The notes under the pieces were generated by a model. The model worked only from the letters and a program-made list of their open reading frames with translations, had not been told where the DNA came from and searched no databases. Shown here piece after piece: positions 1 to 48,170 of a DNA stretch of 64,000 nt. The number at the start of each line of letters is the position of its first letter. Position 1 is the stretch's first letter. This DNA comes from Mastigias papua (taxonomy: Eukaryota > Cnidaria > Scyphozoa > Rhizostomeae > Mastigiidae). Location: assembly GCA_964019165.1 (NCBI GenBank), contig OZ025284.1, positions 1,732,521-1,796,520 of the forward strand. Reading direction: 5' to 3'. Made by a program: the position numbers and the translations under genes.

Positions 1-742
1 CCACCTCCTTACTATCAAACGCGATAATAGTAAGATTAGGGGACAATTTATTAAAATTTAGTCAACTCCTGACACAACAAAGCCAAAGACAACACCCCCC
101 TCCATCGCAGAGGATCCGTTCAGCCTGTGCAATTGTCTGCCAAACTGACTGACAAAACGCCTGAAAGGGAAGCGATATGGAAAGACCAAAATGATTTCAT
201 CTTTGCTCAATATGAAACTAGAGACAATAGTATATTGTTTTTATGTATAAAGTTCACGTGGACTTTGGAGTATTGAACCTGTCTGGGTGGCTTCAAAAAC
301 TGGGCCAGAAAACACCCAACTGTTCATTTATTTGATGATGCATGTTTTGTTGTTTGGTAGTGTAGCATTTATTGAGCACGTTATGATCAAACAGAGTCTG
401 GTAACGAACCTGCTAATTGGACCAGCGTGTAGGAGGTGCGGAAAGGGAAACCCAAATGTAGGATTTCCAGATAACAGTAAGGAAAGTAAAGGTGGCAGAG
501 GTTGTGTAGAAATTTATAGATTTGTACAGGACAGGAAAAGAAGTTTTGGAAAGCCACAACACATTGCTATACCAGTTCTTAGTGCTGATAGCTGTTGCTG
601 GGTGTTCCAAAAATTTTTGGATGCACGATGGATGGAAACCAAATAAGTATTTAAGATAATATTGGATAATATGATATGATGTTGACATTGAATCATTTGG
701 TGAGCAGAGAAGAAATGAATGATTCAAGGGTGCACACAAACA

Positions 743-957
743 TGGGCGTAGGGGGACTTTAATTTTAGGGGGGCTGCAAACTGTCTGCCTGAATCACTCT
801 TTCGTTGCCCGAATAAGTTGTTGTCTAACCGTATTGAGCTACACCTATTTGCGGAAAAACTACTTTTCTTTCAGAAGAAATTGCCCTTGTGAAAAGGATT
901 TCTGCGCAACTGGGGGGGGGGAGCTGTAGCTCTCCTAGCTCCCCACCTCCTACGCTT
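743..957. mobile_element. MITE-like element with GCGTAGG terminal inverted repeats
   Basis: Starts GGGCGTAGGGGG and ends CCACCTCCTACGCT, so the termini are inverted copies. A related copy in reverse orientation lies at 44249-44447; both share the internal blocks GAATCACT and GAGTTGTTGTCTA. It has no coding capacity. Probably a non-autonomous DNA transposon. Confidence 0.55.
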
Positions 958-3469
958 ATCTCTCTTGTATGCAATTTTGGAGATATTTTATCATTTGCCA
1001 GATAATTTAGTCACCCTTCCAAAATTATCTTTTCGCAAACGATCCAACAAATGGTGGATAAATATTTGATGAGATGTTGGATCTGCTGGTCTAGCTTTTA
1101 ATCCAAGGACAGTAGTGTTTCCAACGGGCTAATTTGCAAATCCAATGTGAAGGAGCCTGGAGAGAAAAAGGGGGCAATTCGGATTCAGCTAGCTATTTGT
1201 ACAAATCTTAAGTTGAAGCTATGATTTTTGTATACAAGGTTTTTTAATAAACCGAAAAATCTAAGAGAATTGTACTACTAAGGACAAAAGCCATAAAGAG
1301 CTTTTCAATGTCGAATAGTTTTGCTTGTACAAAGAATCGAGAATTATGATTCAAAATTCGCATAGATTGCGTGCAATTCCTGCAGCACGTAGCTCAATGG
1401 CAGGGTTGCATTGAAGCTTTCAGTGTCCATAGTGCCCTTGTCTTAACACTGAACACTTGTCACGACGTTTATAGCATCGAATGTGCAGTTAAAATTAGGG
1501 AATTATCAAGGAATTTTCAATTCTAAAATGTTCTCAAAACAGGTAATGAGGAACTTTTGGAGCTAATCTAACTTATAAACACCGTGTATGCAATAAATTG
1601 CATCAGCCGCTGCTTCTTAATTACATGGCCAATCGAATAACTTCCGGCATCAAATGAAATGATTGAAGCAGATGTTGTATTCATGTCTTTACCAAATGTT
1701 GTATTTATGTCTAGGAACAAAGCGATTGAGGTTCAATATAGAGAATGGCATGGCTGTATCACAGAGCATTTTTTAGCATACTAACTACTGGGGGAAAGCT
1801 TCCAGTAGGGCCAATAACTTCCCCAGTATTTGCCGGCAAAATCAAGTAGTTTTCTCAGTCATTTAGGGCCCACTCAAAAACTTTTTCAAGGAGAAAAAGG
1901 TACTCTTTAAGGGTAATTATAGCACCATCCTGTGATATTCATCACTATGGCCGTGAAATGTGTGTTGCCTACTTTCTACAACTGTACCTAAAGGGCGTGA
2001 TTACAAGTTCCCCCCCCCCCACCTTTGGATTTTCCCACTGGTGAAAATTCCCTGCAACTGCTATGTTACATCATAGCATCAAAATCTCATTACGTGCAGT
2101 TGAATTTGAGTAGCCCATGGATCAACACTCTCAGCAAGGTTATGTCCTCTTCTGTTTAAATTAAAACATATAAAGTAGATAATTTCTCTTCAAATCTACA
2201 TAATGCGTAATTTTACCTGATATATACCAAAACAGATGAAAACGAGAGTTGGTCTTGAAATATACATAGTGTATATGTTAGCGCATATAAAATCTAGAGT
2301 TAGTTTAAATAGAACCTAAGCAGCTGTTGTAGTTAACTCCTAGTAAAAACGTCAGACGACATACATGTAAGGGAGGATTGATATCCGGCGAATCTGAAAG
2401 CTTGAAAATAACCTAGATTGTCCCAACTAACTGGAATGGGTGGCAATGATTGCTAAAGATTCCTTAAAAGGAAAGAGTTGAGGATCAGATCCTATTAGGT
2501 ACTCTTTGAAAAAGAAAATATATATTCAGATATTAAGTTAAAATGCGATCATTGAACATGTTCTCCTGTATTTTGGCGATCGTATACCTCTTGAATACTG
2601 AATTACATTGATTCCAGAATCAGAGGCATATCAAAGTAGTGAACATGGGGCTTCACACCCCCTCTTCTTGCAGATGAGTTGATTAGCGACTTTGTCGAGC
2701 GAGTCAAATGAAAGCATGTGTAGTAACGTGCCTTGGGCAGGAAAATATTTTTGATAGGGATTATTTTTTAGCTTCTAGATTCGAGTTCAACGTAATAGTC
2801 AATTGAAAAGTTGAGCGAATGGTAGAATCGTTTGGCCACACACGTTCGACAACACTCGACTTTGAGATCAAAAGTCAAAGGAAAAATCGAGTGAAAAATC
2901 ATTTGCCCAAGGCTTTATCTTGTTTCAAGGACTGCTTACAAGCATGAAATTATCAGTGCACATTTTGACTGAGAGTTTGTTATTAGTCTGAAAGGGATCT
3001 TACTGCTTAAAATGTTCTGACGAATTTATGTATCATTGCGATATAATGGAGTTTGATCTCGATAGGCACCTAATTTCTGTGACAAATCAAATGGTAAACA
3101 GATAAGATCTGTATGCTTGGTTAGCAAATCCCATTACCTGCAGTTGAATAGGACAGCAAATCAATTTTATGAATTAATTGAAAGAGAATGCTCAGCAAAA
3201 AAGGAGCACAACAAAGGAAAGAGAAATGCTCAAAAACATAACAAATTTCAGGCGGCTTAAAATTATCTCAGCTAATGCACCTGCTTGAAAATTGGAGACA
3301 ATCTCTATTTCCTCTTCTTTTTGTAATGAAAGGTGACCACAAATTGTATGATACCATCTGAACAAGAAGCGATTTCTTATGGCGATTGTCTGCTTTATGG
3401 AAAGCTTGAAAATTAAAATTTAAACTACTGACGTGCTAGTATGCAAAATACTATGTTTATTTCATAGTT

Positions 3470-3780
3470 GTACAGCTTGGGTGAGGGGCCGAGTGGTTAG
3501 AGCGCTTGACTGCTGAGCGGAACATCGATGGCTCGAGCCAAACCCTCGGGTCATAGTTGGGATGCTCGCTAATTGACCATCCAACAGCTAATGAGTACCT
3601 GGTAGCAACAATTGCAGGCTTTTCAGTGAGTAAATTAAGCAAGCGCTGCCAATCGCGCGTGGGGTCATTTGCGTGTACGTAACATTCAATTGTCAGAGCT
3701 TGGATATATATTTTTGATACAGCTGGCGAGAGCGGCAAATCGAGCGCGCGAACTGAGCTGGGTGCATGCCTGCGCGCGTC
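3470..3780 (+). mobile_element. tRNA-derived SINE-like element
   Basis: GGCCGAGTGGTTAGAGCGC (3487-3505) fits a pol III A box of the tRNA-Ser/Leu type, and GGCTCGAGCC about 35 bp later fits a degenerate B box. The tRNA-like head is followed by an unrelated body. The 3' end and target duplications were not resolved. Confidence 0.5.
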
Positions 3781-4873
3781 TCATCGAAAGGCCTACACTT
3801 GGGAGTTAAAGGCTAAGAGGAAAGGAATTTCCCTGCTGATCTCTGCACCAGATAATTACTCATACACCAAAACTTGCCCCAGGAAATGAAGCAGAAATCA
3901 GTGGTGGTCACTTTGCTCTTTATAAGGGAGGGGGGACAGGCCACAGGAATCTAGGGCAAAGCTCCGAGGGATGCTGTTACCCACCACGCCCAGAGATTCC
4001 ATTGTTCATTGAAATTATCTAGGGGTGACAGCCCCTTTCGCACCCTCCCCCCGCTAGTGTAGGCCACTGGTAGAAAACACGGGCTAATAAGAGCTAGCTA
4101 TTTCTGTGTATTTATTCAATTTGTATCTCTCGAGAAAATATTTGTTAATTACTTTTCTTTGCAAGGAAGGCACACCTGTCCATGCATGACTGTTTTCATG
4201 ACTTTATTTTGCAATTTCAGATCGCAGTTGTGTACTACTTGTAGTTGCTATACATTGTCATTTAATTTTCCTTTCATTTCACACCATTATTGGACGTTTC
4301 CGCCAACGACAAACATTGGTATATAACCATGTTTTTTGTGGGCAGTGATTTGTTGTTTCACAACTTGAAGCATGCTTGAAGATTATCAGCTCCTGTTATT
4401 TGTGAAATTTATGTCATTGTTTGTGGCGTATCCCGACATTGTTTTGTTGTTTAAAAGTCCTCTTGGAATAAATGCATAACGTTAGAACATACTTGTATGA
4501 GTATAGAAGGTCAAAAACTCAACAGTACGACATACCTCCTCATAATATTTGACAATATGGTCTCCAGTACTGAATAAGATAAAGGAGACAACACTAGATT
4601 CCAGTGGTAGATTATCTGAAAGATGTATCTTGAATTTAAGATATCGTTTTACGTACCTTTGATACATCTTCGTAACCCTCTATCTGTTGCATTGCAGTTA
4701 GTTGGCGTTAATTTCCAGATATTTTGTTGATACATGGAAACTGGCCCTCTTTCAGTGGTAAGATGTAGCAGTCTTTGCTCCCCCGGTGCTATCAGCTCTG
4801 CCCTGTAACTGGTTACTATATACGCGTTTGTTTTTGAAAGAAAACAATTTATAAGAATTTAGCACTAGACAGC

Positions 4874-5066
4874 TGAAAAAGTTAAGAAAGTTCAGAAGTA
4901 GATTTTAAGGGGACCTAAGAAGGTTGATGATAGTAGACTATATAGTTTAGTGTTTTGTTTGTGCAGTGCCTGTCTGTCTGTGTGACATTGTATTGTCTTG
5001 CTAAGAAAGTCGTAAGACTGTTTCAGAACTAAAATCATGACATTTTTTGAAATTTTAATTAAAGCT
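4874..5066 (+). repeat. Interspersed repeat copy just upstream of attractin
   Basis: Shares blocks in the same order with 6316-6595: GACCTAAGAA..GTTGAT, GTAGTGCCTGTCT, CTTGCTAAGAA and ACTGAAATCATGA. It is diverged, with indels. A third partial copy in reverse orientation is at 44550-44620. Confidence 0.6.
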
Positions 5067-5267
5067 TAAGAAATTTTCAAACTCGAATCTTTTGTGCCTC
5101 TGCGAAGGAGTATCTTATCACCAAGACAAAACTCTTTGTGTTGTCTTACATAGAGCATTTAGTGACATAATTTCAACATGGAATTCAAAGGATGGTATTT
5201 ATCAGCGTTATGTTGACGCAAGGCAGAATGATGCTGAAAGGAAGGTTGAAAATGTATCAATAACATC

Positions 5268-40695
<35,428 letters not shown>

Positions 40696-41086
40696 TCTTG
40701 ATAATGATAATTGAGGATGGTAACTTTGATGGGTTGATCTAGAATTCCTAATGATCATTGGCTGGTGCCAACCATTTTTTTAAGTGGTGACGTATTTGCT
40801 AGAGTCCATATTCAGATCTACGAAAAGCGTGCGTTCCTATGACGTAGGCTGCAGTGTATCGTTGCCCAAATGTCATATGATGTTTTCGTGTTTTGATGCA
40901 ACTATCGAGGGTGTTATGCCAGTTTTAATGCAATTTCATTTATTTGGTGAGGAGATTAGTTTTATTTTTAAGTACCATGGGCGAGTGAATGCGCGTCACC
41001 ATTTTAGGAAGAAATTCGGTTGCATCCATTGTACAGATATGCAGATCTAGCAAATACAAAACCGCTGTTCATTTTAATATCCGGAT

Positions 41087-41651
41087 CAGTGGTTCCCAAT
41101 CGTTTTATCCGCGCGCTATGGGACCACCTCTAATTTCCTCATGTCCCCGAGGTGGTTATATATAGAAGTGTTACCTAGACAACTGGAATTTTTCCCAAAT
41201 CTGCACTTACACAGACAGTTTTTCCATAATAATTTTTCTTTGATATGTTGTTTGCTCCTATGTATTGGATGGTATAATAATTGATTATGTGGCAAATGCG
41301 CTGACTTTGAAGCTGATGTTTCTGTTTCTGAACCAAAGCATTTGCAACATAGAAAATTTTCATATACAAGATTCGCTCGTGTAAGTAAAATAGCAAATGC
41401 ATTTGACAAGGTTTCATCATCATCATCATCATCATCAATTTATTTACAGTTGACTTTGCTATATATATAGCTAAAAGAAGCTAATTAAGGCCAACTAATA
41501 CTAAAATTAAAGAAAAACAAAACTAAGAATAATCTAATTACACAATTTTTCAACAAGCTTGTAGTAGAAAGCGCTTTTCCAAATGACCAGGTTTACAATG
41601 CTAGATAGCATTGCTTCCTTCTCGAGCGCATGCCCACGGTGGGAACCACTG
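41087..41651. mobile_element. hAT-like non-autonomous element
   Basis: Begins CAGTGGTTCCCA and ends TGGGAACCACTG, a 12-bp perfect terminal inverted repeat of hAT type. The inside has no transposase. The 8-bp flanks do not match, so no target duplication is preserved. Confidence 0.6.
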
Positions 41652-41957
41652 TTTCAATTGGGATGTAATCAGGGGGCAGTGTTAGTTGAACGATTTTGCC
41701 CCCGTCCCCATCCTCTTTCCCTCCTATAATTGCAATTATTTGCTTAACTTTTGTAATTTTGTATCATATTCACTGTTAGATTTATACGAAATACAATAGC
41801 CTTAAAATACTACCTTTTACAGCAGCAAACTCCGTCTCTAGCATAGTTCCTCGCCCAGAACTTGTAGTTGTATTAATATTGTTGGGTTGGGGATCAGCTT
41901 GTACCGTTGGCTGGTTATTTATTCAGGGTTGAGAGAATATTCTTTCCATGCACACAC

Positions 41958-42207
<250 letters not shown>

Positions 42208-42251
42208 TTCTCTATGTTTTATTTATATGCTTAGTTAGTGCGGCTTTGACT

Positions 42252-42253
<2 letters not shown>

Positions 42254-42343
<90 letters not shown>
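42254..42343. repeat. (TA)n tract, 90 bp
   Basis: Second TA tract, on the other side of the inverted repeat. Confidence 0.97.
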
Positions 42344-42346
<3 letters not shown>

Positions 42347-43825
42347 ACGCTATTTTTCAGTTACATTGATGAGACAAATGTTGAAGCCTTCTATACAGGC
42401 AGATTATTTTCAACCCTGTATAAGGACATCCGGCCTTGTAAAATTCTTACTGTTGTCTTTTGCAAATAGATCGTTTTCACTTATTGTTCAAATTTACTAG
42501 TCAATACCCCATTAATATTCTTCTTGCTAGGCGTACGCGTATTTTAGCAGTGTGTCAATTCTTATCTGCTTTAGTTGTAGCTATGGGGTATAATGGTTTC
42601 GTTGGTGTTTCGTTTTTTAACTGTATTAAAATAAGTGTGTGTCTTTCGAGCTACACGCTTTTCATTTCATAAGGAACCTAGCTCGATACCTACTCCCAAA
42701 ACTTCCTTATTTTCGGGCCTCCAATTACCCAATTTTAGCACTAAAACTTCTTTAACACTTCCTTAATTTTCACGCCACATTTACTGTTATACAAATGGTA
42801 CCGACACAAGTGAAACATTGGAAGTCTGAATTTTGCAATTCATTTTGACTATAACTTAAGAACAATAAAACATGAAACACTTGAAACAAGCATAGCAAAC
42901 AATCTATGCTGATTTTGACTGAAAATGAATGGAATCTGCTTCTTGATTCTTAATTGTTTGCTGTTATAAAAATTCCTGATGAAAAGTTCCTTAGGGAATT
43001 TACATTTAGTTGTATAAATTCTTTAAATATTTTGCCATTCTACTTGTGGAGTTCCTTATAAAGTGGAGCGTGTACCCGCATAGCAGAACTGCAAGTTTTT
43101 GAGAGCCGATAGGTCTCATTGTCAGTGTCGTTACCTCAGGAGGTATGGGGGCAGTTCCCTCTTCCCCATATTTGGTAGAAGATGGTTGTCGGGATTCCTT
43201 TAACATCGAATCGAATGATACTTTTAAAATTTTCCAACTAGCCCTATGTTTCGTAAGATAGCTGTCCGAAAACTTTCAGAGTTTCGTACTGTTGGTCGCA
43301 AGTATGATATTGCGAGATGCAAGCTAATTCAATTTAGATGACGTCACCCTGCAAAAATATCTTTTCAGTTATTTTTCTCCCTACTTTATTTAGCCACTGC
43401 TCCTTGTGTATTCTTCCATCTTCTACTGGTTATTTCTCGAATGTCGTTCTCTTTTCTAACCTCCCATGTGCCACGAAATAGCTTGTGATATTCGAGAGAG
43501 TTAGGCAACTGTCACAAATCAATAATTGAATTTTTTTAAAATCCGAAATAGACGCAATCACATAGGAATTTTCCTGTTGGGAATCGTCCACACGTCACTT
43601 AATATCCGAAATATTTTGATCTGTAATGAGTTAGATTTATGCAGTCTGTTACATATAATTTTAATTCAGGAAGGAAGTATCTTTCTTGTAAAGTCTTGTA
43701 ATTTCAATTTTACATAAGAAGTTTTTGGAATTTAGACATCATCAAGAAATTAGATTGTTTGCCATATTTTAAAAAATTTGGACAAGGGATCTCTCTTGTT
43801 TTATGTTTTTTGCTTGCAGTAAATA

Positions 43826-44075
43826 CCGTAAATCCTCGAATTAGCCCCCTGGGGGCTTATTTATTTTTTATGCTTTTTGGGTGGGGGCTTATTCGAGGGG
43901 GGGCTTATTCGAGGTGGGGCTTATAAATTATTTGACAAATGCGGTATAAAAAGCTCATTGTCAAAGCTCCTTTTCTCCATACTATTACAAGAACAGTATA
44001 AATTTGAGCATTAGTCTTTATGAAATTCTTCATCATCATCAGGGGTGGGGGCTTATTCGAGGGGGGGAATACAAT
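43826..44075. mobile_element. TAAGCCCCC-family MITE copy
   Basis: Starts TACCGTAAATCCTCGAATTAG and contains repeated GGGGGCTTATTCGAGG blocks. Related to 10262-10987 and 34755-34862. The far end is not clear. Confidence 0.5.
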
Positions 44076-44248
44076 CCACCTACTTCCGGGCTCCTACGCA
44101 GTACTAAATACAGTCGTAAATACAATGCTAGACGTAAATATAATCTTATATACTACAAAAGCTTTCTTCGCTCAGTGCTGAAACTTTCTTAGTTTTTGCT
44201 AAAATATGTTAAAGATTTTCTTAGCAAGAACTTTTGAGTCTGCATGCA

Positions 44249-44447
44249 TGAGCGTAGGAGGCATAGAAGCTGGGACCTTGTTCGTTCGGGCAATTGCTAC
44301 AGACAGAAACATTGTGTTTCCATAAATAAGAGAAGTAAACAACAACTTAAGAGAAGTAGACAACAACTCATTCTGGGAAAATATCAGTGATTCTGGTATA
44401 CAATTTGTACCACCCCTAAATTTAGAGCCCCCCCCCCCTATGCCCAT
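44249..44447. mobile_element. GCGTAGG MITE, second copy
   Basis: Ends GAGCGTAGGAGGC and CCCCCTATGCCC are inverted; reverse-orientation relative of 743-957. Confidence 0.5.
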
Positions 44448-44549
44448 GTTTGCATAACATTATATTGTTACACAGGCTGGACTTCTGTGGTGCATAGATT
44501 ACCAAAATCTGTACAAACTTAGTAAAAGTGATGATGGTCTTGCGTCGAT

Positions 44550-44620
44550 ATTGAACTTTGAGGTATATGACTCATCGACTTTCTCAGGTCTCGAGAGTTT
44601 AGTACTGAACTGTAAATTTG
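44550..44620 (-). repeat. Interspersed repeat, partial reverse copy
   Basis: Reverse complement of part of 6316-6595 (AGGTATATGACT, ACTTTCTCAGGTCTC, TAGTACTGAACT). Confidence 0.5.
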
Positions 44621-44707
44621 GATTCCTTGATTATTGAAGGTCTTTCCGTGCTGCCTCTGCTCACTTCTGTCGCTTCTGTTGGAATATGAGGGACAGCAAA
44701 GCTGGAA

Positions 44708-44968
44708 TTATTCCCTCTGGTTCCTGATTGTGATTTTTAGCTTTCTGAGATAATTTTCAAACAAGTTTGGTGCAATGCCGTTTAGACATTTGAGCACACG
44801 TTTCATATTTTTAATACTACGAAAGGTAATTTTACCGTATTTTTTTAGCTTTTCTACCCTGACGTTTTGGGAATCTGAGATTGAAATATTTATATTTGTA
44901 CGGTCAAGATATGAATCACTGTTAGGCAAATTCAGTCTGTTAGTCATTGTCGTGAAGAAAGTTTGCAC
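44708..44968 (-). mobile_element. Possible LINE C-terminal fragment
   Basis: An 86-aa minus-strand ORF contains MKRVLKCLNGIAPNLFENYL, which recalls the FKCLNGLAP..L motif near the C-terminus of CR1/Jockey-type reverse transcriptases. Nothing else supports it. Confidence 0.3.
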
Positions 44969-46929
44969 CCCTGGCCTGATTTCAGCCTTCTGGCCTGGCC
45001 CTCGACAAGATTTACTTGCCCACTCTTACCGGCTGTCGCAAAGGTTCTGTACTGCGAAGGAGGAATGAGACGTTATAGAGGTATGGGCACTAATTTGTCT
45101 CCGGCCTAGTCCTTGCAGCGCACTGAGTGTTCAGGAGTGTTACAGCCACTGCAGCGAAGCCACAACTGCATAACTAACGTTATAGAGTGACAGAGGAACA
45201 ATAAAAAAGGTAATATTTTATGTTTATACTTAAGCCACCGATCAAAGTAAGCTTTCGATTTTTGATTTCTCATTTGTCTGTGCATATGGTTCCTAGAGTA
45301 GCCTCTCAAATATCAGGAGTTCATTTGTCACTTGCGCTTTTGCCTGCCTTGTGTTCCATCAGACTGTGTATAGTGCTGATTTTATTCGCTTTGCTGCAAG
45401 TACGTCCCTTTAAGCCCTTACTACAGGGTGTGGCCTTTTCAGATCAGATGAGATCTTGAGTGTGAAAGGGCAGAAATTCAGTTGTCAGAGTGTGCATATG
45501 GTGTCAGGGCTGTGCATGCCCTGTACGTGTGCACTTGACTTTATTTGCTTAAAAAGTAAAACCAATTTAGCTATTGTGCCCTGCATTGTGTTTATGGGAA
45601 AACCTTACCGTGAAGTTCAAATTAAACAATCACATGACCCCCTCTCATGCCTCTCAACAATATGCCACCCCCATTCATATGTGTACAGTATCATTTGAAG
45701 AAAAACCTCGAGTGTGCACTTATCAACTCTGCAGTTCATCCAGCCACACAAAATTCGTCCAACCACACAAAATTCATCTGACAAGGGACTTTAGCATCCC
45801 TCAGTGGTATAAGGATGCTCTAGATTGGTATCAACATGGCTTTAGACTAATGCACCTATAGCTCTAAGAAGCATATAGTGCTAGCTATTTGGGACTTCCA
45901 TGTCCTTATTACATAATTTCATGACCATAGGAAACCAACAAGAGAACTCCCATTTGCCTTGAATTTAACAACAGAACTGATTTAAATATGAAGTATTTGC
46001 AATATTGGATTATTATTGATGTCACCTTGAGCACAAAAATTGCATGTAAATAACAATATAATAGTTTCTGAGTCTTTTCCAACAACAAATAAATGTCAGT
46101 GTTTTCCACATTGTTCTTCTGAACAAACTATGACAATAATGTCCAAATAACTGTTGGGCTTCAGCCTATACTGTTGCAAAGTTTTAGCAAAAACTTTCCC
46201 ATGTTTCACAAACTCAACTGACTGAATATGTTGTGTTTTCACAAAGTTCAGACTTAAAAAACAGAAGATCTCCTTGTGTACATGTCTTGAGTGAGTGTGG
46301 CCCTGTGGGATCATGTGGGAACAATAACTTGCCCATATCTTGTGCGATATTTAAAGCTAGATGCTATAGCTAGATGAGACAAAAGCTGCTGAAATTTCTC
46401 ATTCACATTTCAATAATTTGTTTGTCCTCCCAGACCCACAATGGGTTAAGTGGTGAGAAATTCAGACAAGTGAAACTCCTATTTATAACTTTAGCTCATA
46501 TCAAGAGAAAAGGCTATGAATATTGTGGTTCAGCAAAAAGAAGTTTGTCTCAATATCTTTCATAAATCAATAGTTATGAATATTTGAAGTTCAGTGTTTT
46601 GACTAAATAATTTATCCTGATTTAGGCCAACTAGGCAGATGTATGTGATATACTATCATGCTCATTTCAGGCTTTAATTACATTGCATAATCTCAAAGTG
46701 TTTTCAAATTGCATAGTTTCAAGAAGGACAAATATATGGTTTATGTAAAAGAACATATTCACAAAAATATAGCTACTTTTTAAAACAAATTTGTGCAATC
46801 TTCAACTTTGTTCAAGATTAATTATCTAGAAGTTGTCAAAGAATTGGCATTCTTCATGCTATTTTGCATTCAAATAGGGTAACTTTCACAACATAGGCAA
46901 GGGAACTTCAAATATAATCATTACCCTTA

Positions 46930-48020
46930 TTGTGCAACATTGTTGGGTCAAGGGATGTTGATAAGCTATATGAGATTTTCAATGAAGTTGTACCGGAGGA
47001 TGGTAAGACATCCACAGTCAAACCTGATTCCGTGACAAGAAAGGGTGTAACATCCAAACCTATTCCCACCAATGATGTCAAATCAGTTCAAGAACTTCAT
47101 GCTCTTTTGAGATGCTTTGATCACTTCATGAAAAAAGTGATCCATGTTAAAGTGGGTGCCTTTGATGCATCTGAGTTGTCATCAAATTACAGTAATATAT
47201 TTTGAGGTGAGTAAAATCAGAGCTCCAAGAAGGGGTCCAACATGAAGTGCATGAAATCAACTGGAACTTCCTTACTTCTACTGGGAAATGTTGTAGAATG
47301 ACAGCTGGGAATATTGCTCATGAACAACTTCACAAGCAATGCAATCACAAAATAATCATATCAGAAGTACGTAAATGGTTTCATAACATGCTTCCTCAAT
47401 ATGGCCACTCATCACCAATAGTAAGTTGTGTTCTGTCCAGCAAACCAAAAGGAAATGTTGGTGGTGTCAACCTATTTTCCAGTGACATATAATTGGTTCT
47501 TCTCAACAGCTTTCTGCATGTCTCACAAGTTCATCTCCCAGGACCTTGGATTAGCATCATTCCCACTCTTCACAGAGTATTACCCATTTTGTGGGAGCTT
47601 GTTAATTTAAATGATGGATTTTGAAATGGGGCTTGAAGGGAGCAATTACATTTTGAGAAAAATCAGACTGCATTTCCCAAAAAAAGTCCCAAGAAGCAAA
47701 CCTATTGGACACACTCATAAGTATGTGTTGGATCTGATCTTATGGCTAACATAGAGAGAGTGAATGCACAGTTTTTTGCAAACCATCAGGTCATTCCACT
47801 TAACACTGCAAGCCAGTGTATAATATTTGCTGCAGTTTTGCAGAAGAAGATTGATTGTTTTTGCAAAGTTAATTATTACATAAATGTACTTAAGTGTAGA
47901 ACTAAGTTTTCACATCTTCACCCTTCTTTTGTTGAAATACCATATATATACCTCATGTTAACAATTTGCCTGACACCAAGTGAATCTGTAGAATTGTTAA
48001 AGATGATGCTTTATTAGATA
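46930..48020 (+). pseudogene. Unidentified decayed coding-like region
   Basis: Several short + ORFs in series (46930-47205, 47247-47492, 47428-47610, 47742-48017) have plausible protein composition (for example VQELHALLRCFDHFMKK) but are broken by frameshifts and stops. A LINE C-terminus follows at 48045. It may be a relic of a transposable element; I do not recognise the family. Confidence 0.25.
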
Positions 48021-48044
48021 ATTATATGAAAAAGTTCAAGAATG

Positions 48045-48105
48045 ATGAGGGATAGAAGCCTCTGGCGTTCCATGGTTGCCCACATCTGGCTGGATATGGC
48101 ACCTC

Positions 48106-48170
<65 letters not shown>
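48045..48170 (+). mobile_element. LINE 3' end with (TAAG)16 tail
   Basis: Encodes MRDRSLWRSMVAHIWLDMAPQ and a stop (48108-48110), the DRxxWRxxV C-terminal tail of RTE/Jockey-like LINE proteins. The stop codon lies in the first unit of a 16-copy TAAG tail (48107-48170), typical of LINE 3' microsatellite ends. Confidence 0.65.

Larger units (their letters stand above)
1..5267. other. Intergenic DNA upstream of attractin
   Basis: No convincing coding exon was found. Short ORFs here (for example 287-646 +, 413-739 -) overlap on both strands and resemble no family I know. The stretch holds the MITE, SINE-like element and interspersed repeat listed separately, and presumably the attractin promoter, which has no recognisable motif. 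Confidence 0.5.

Noticed and set aside
287..739. Overlapping ORFs on both strands near the window start
   Set aside because: Opposed shadow ORFs with no recognised family and no splice support.
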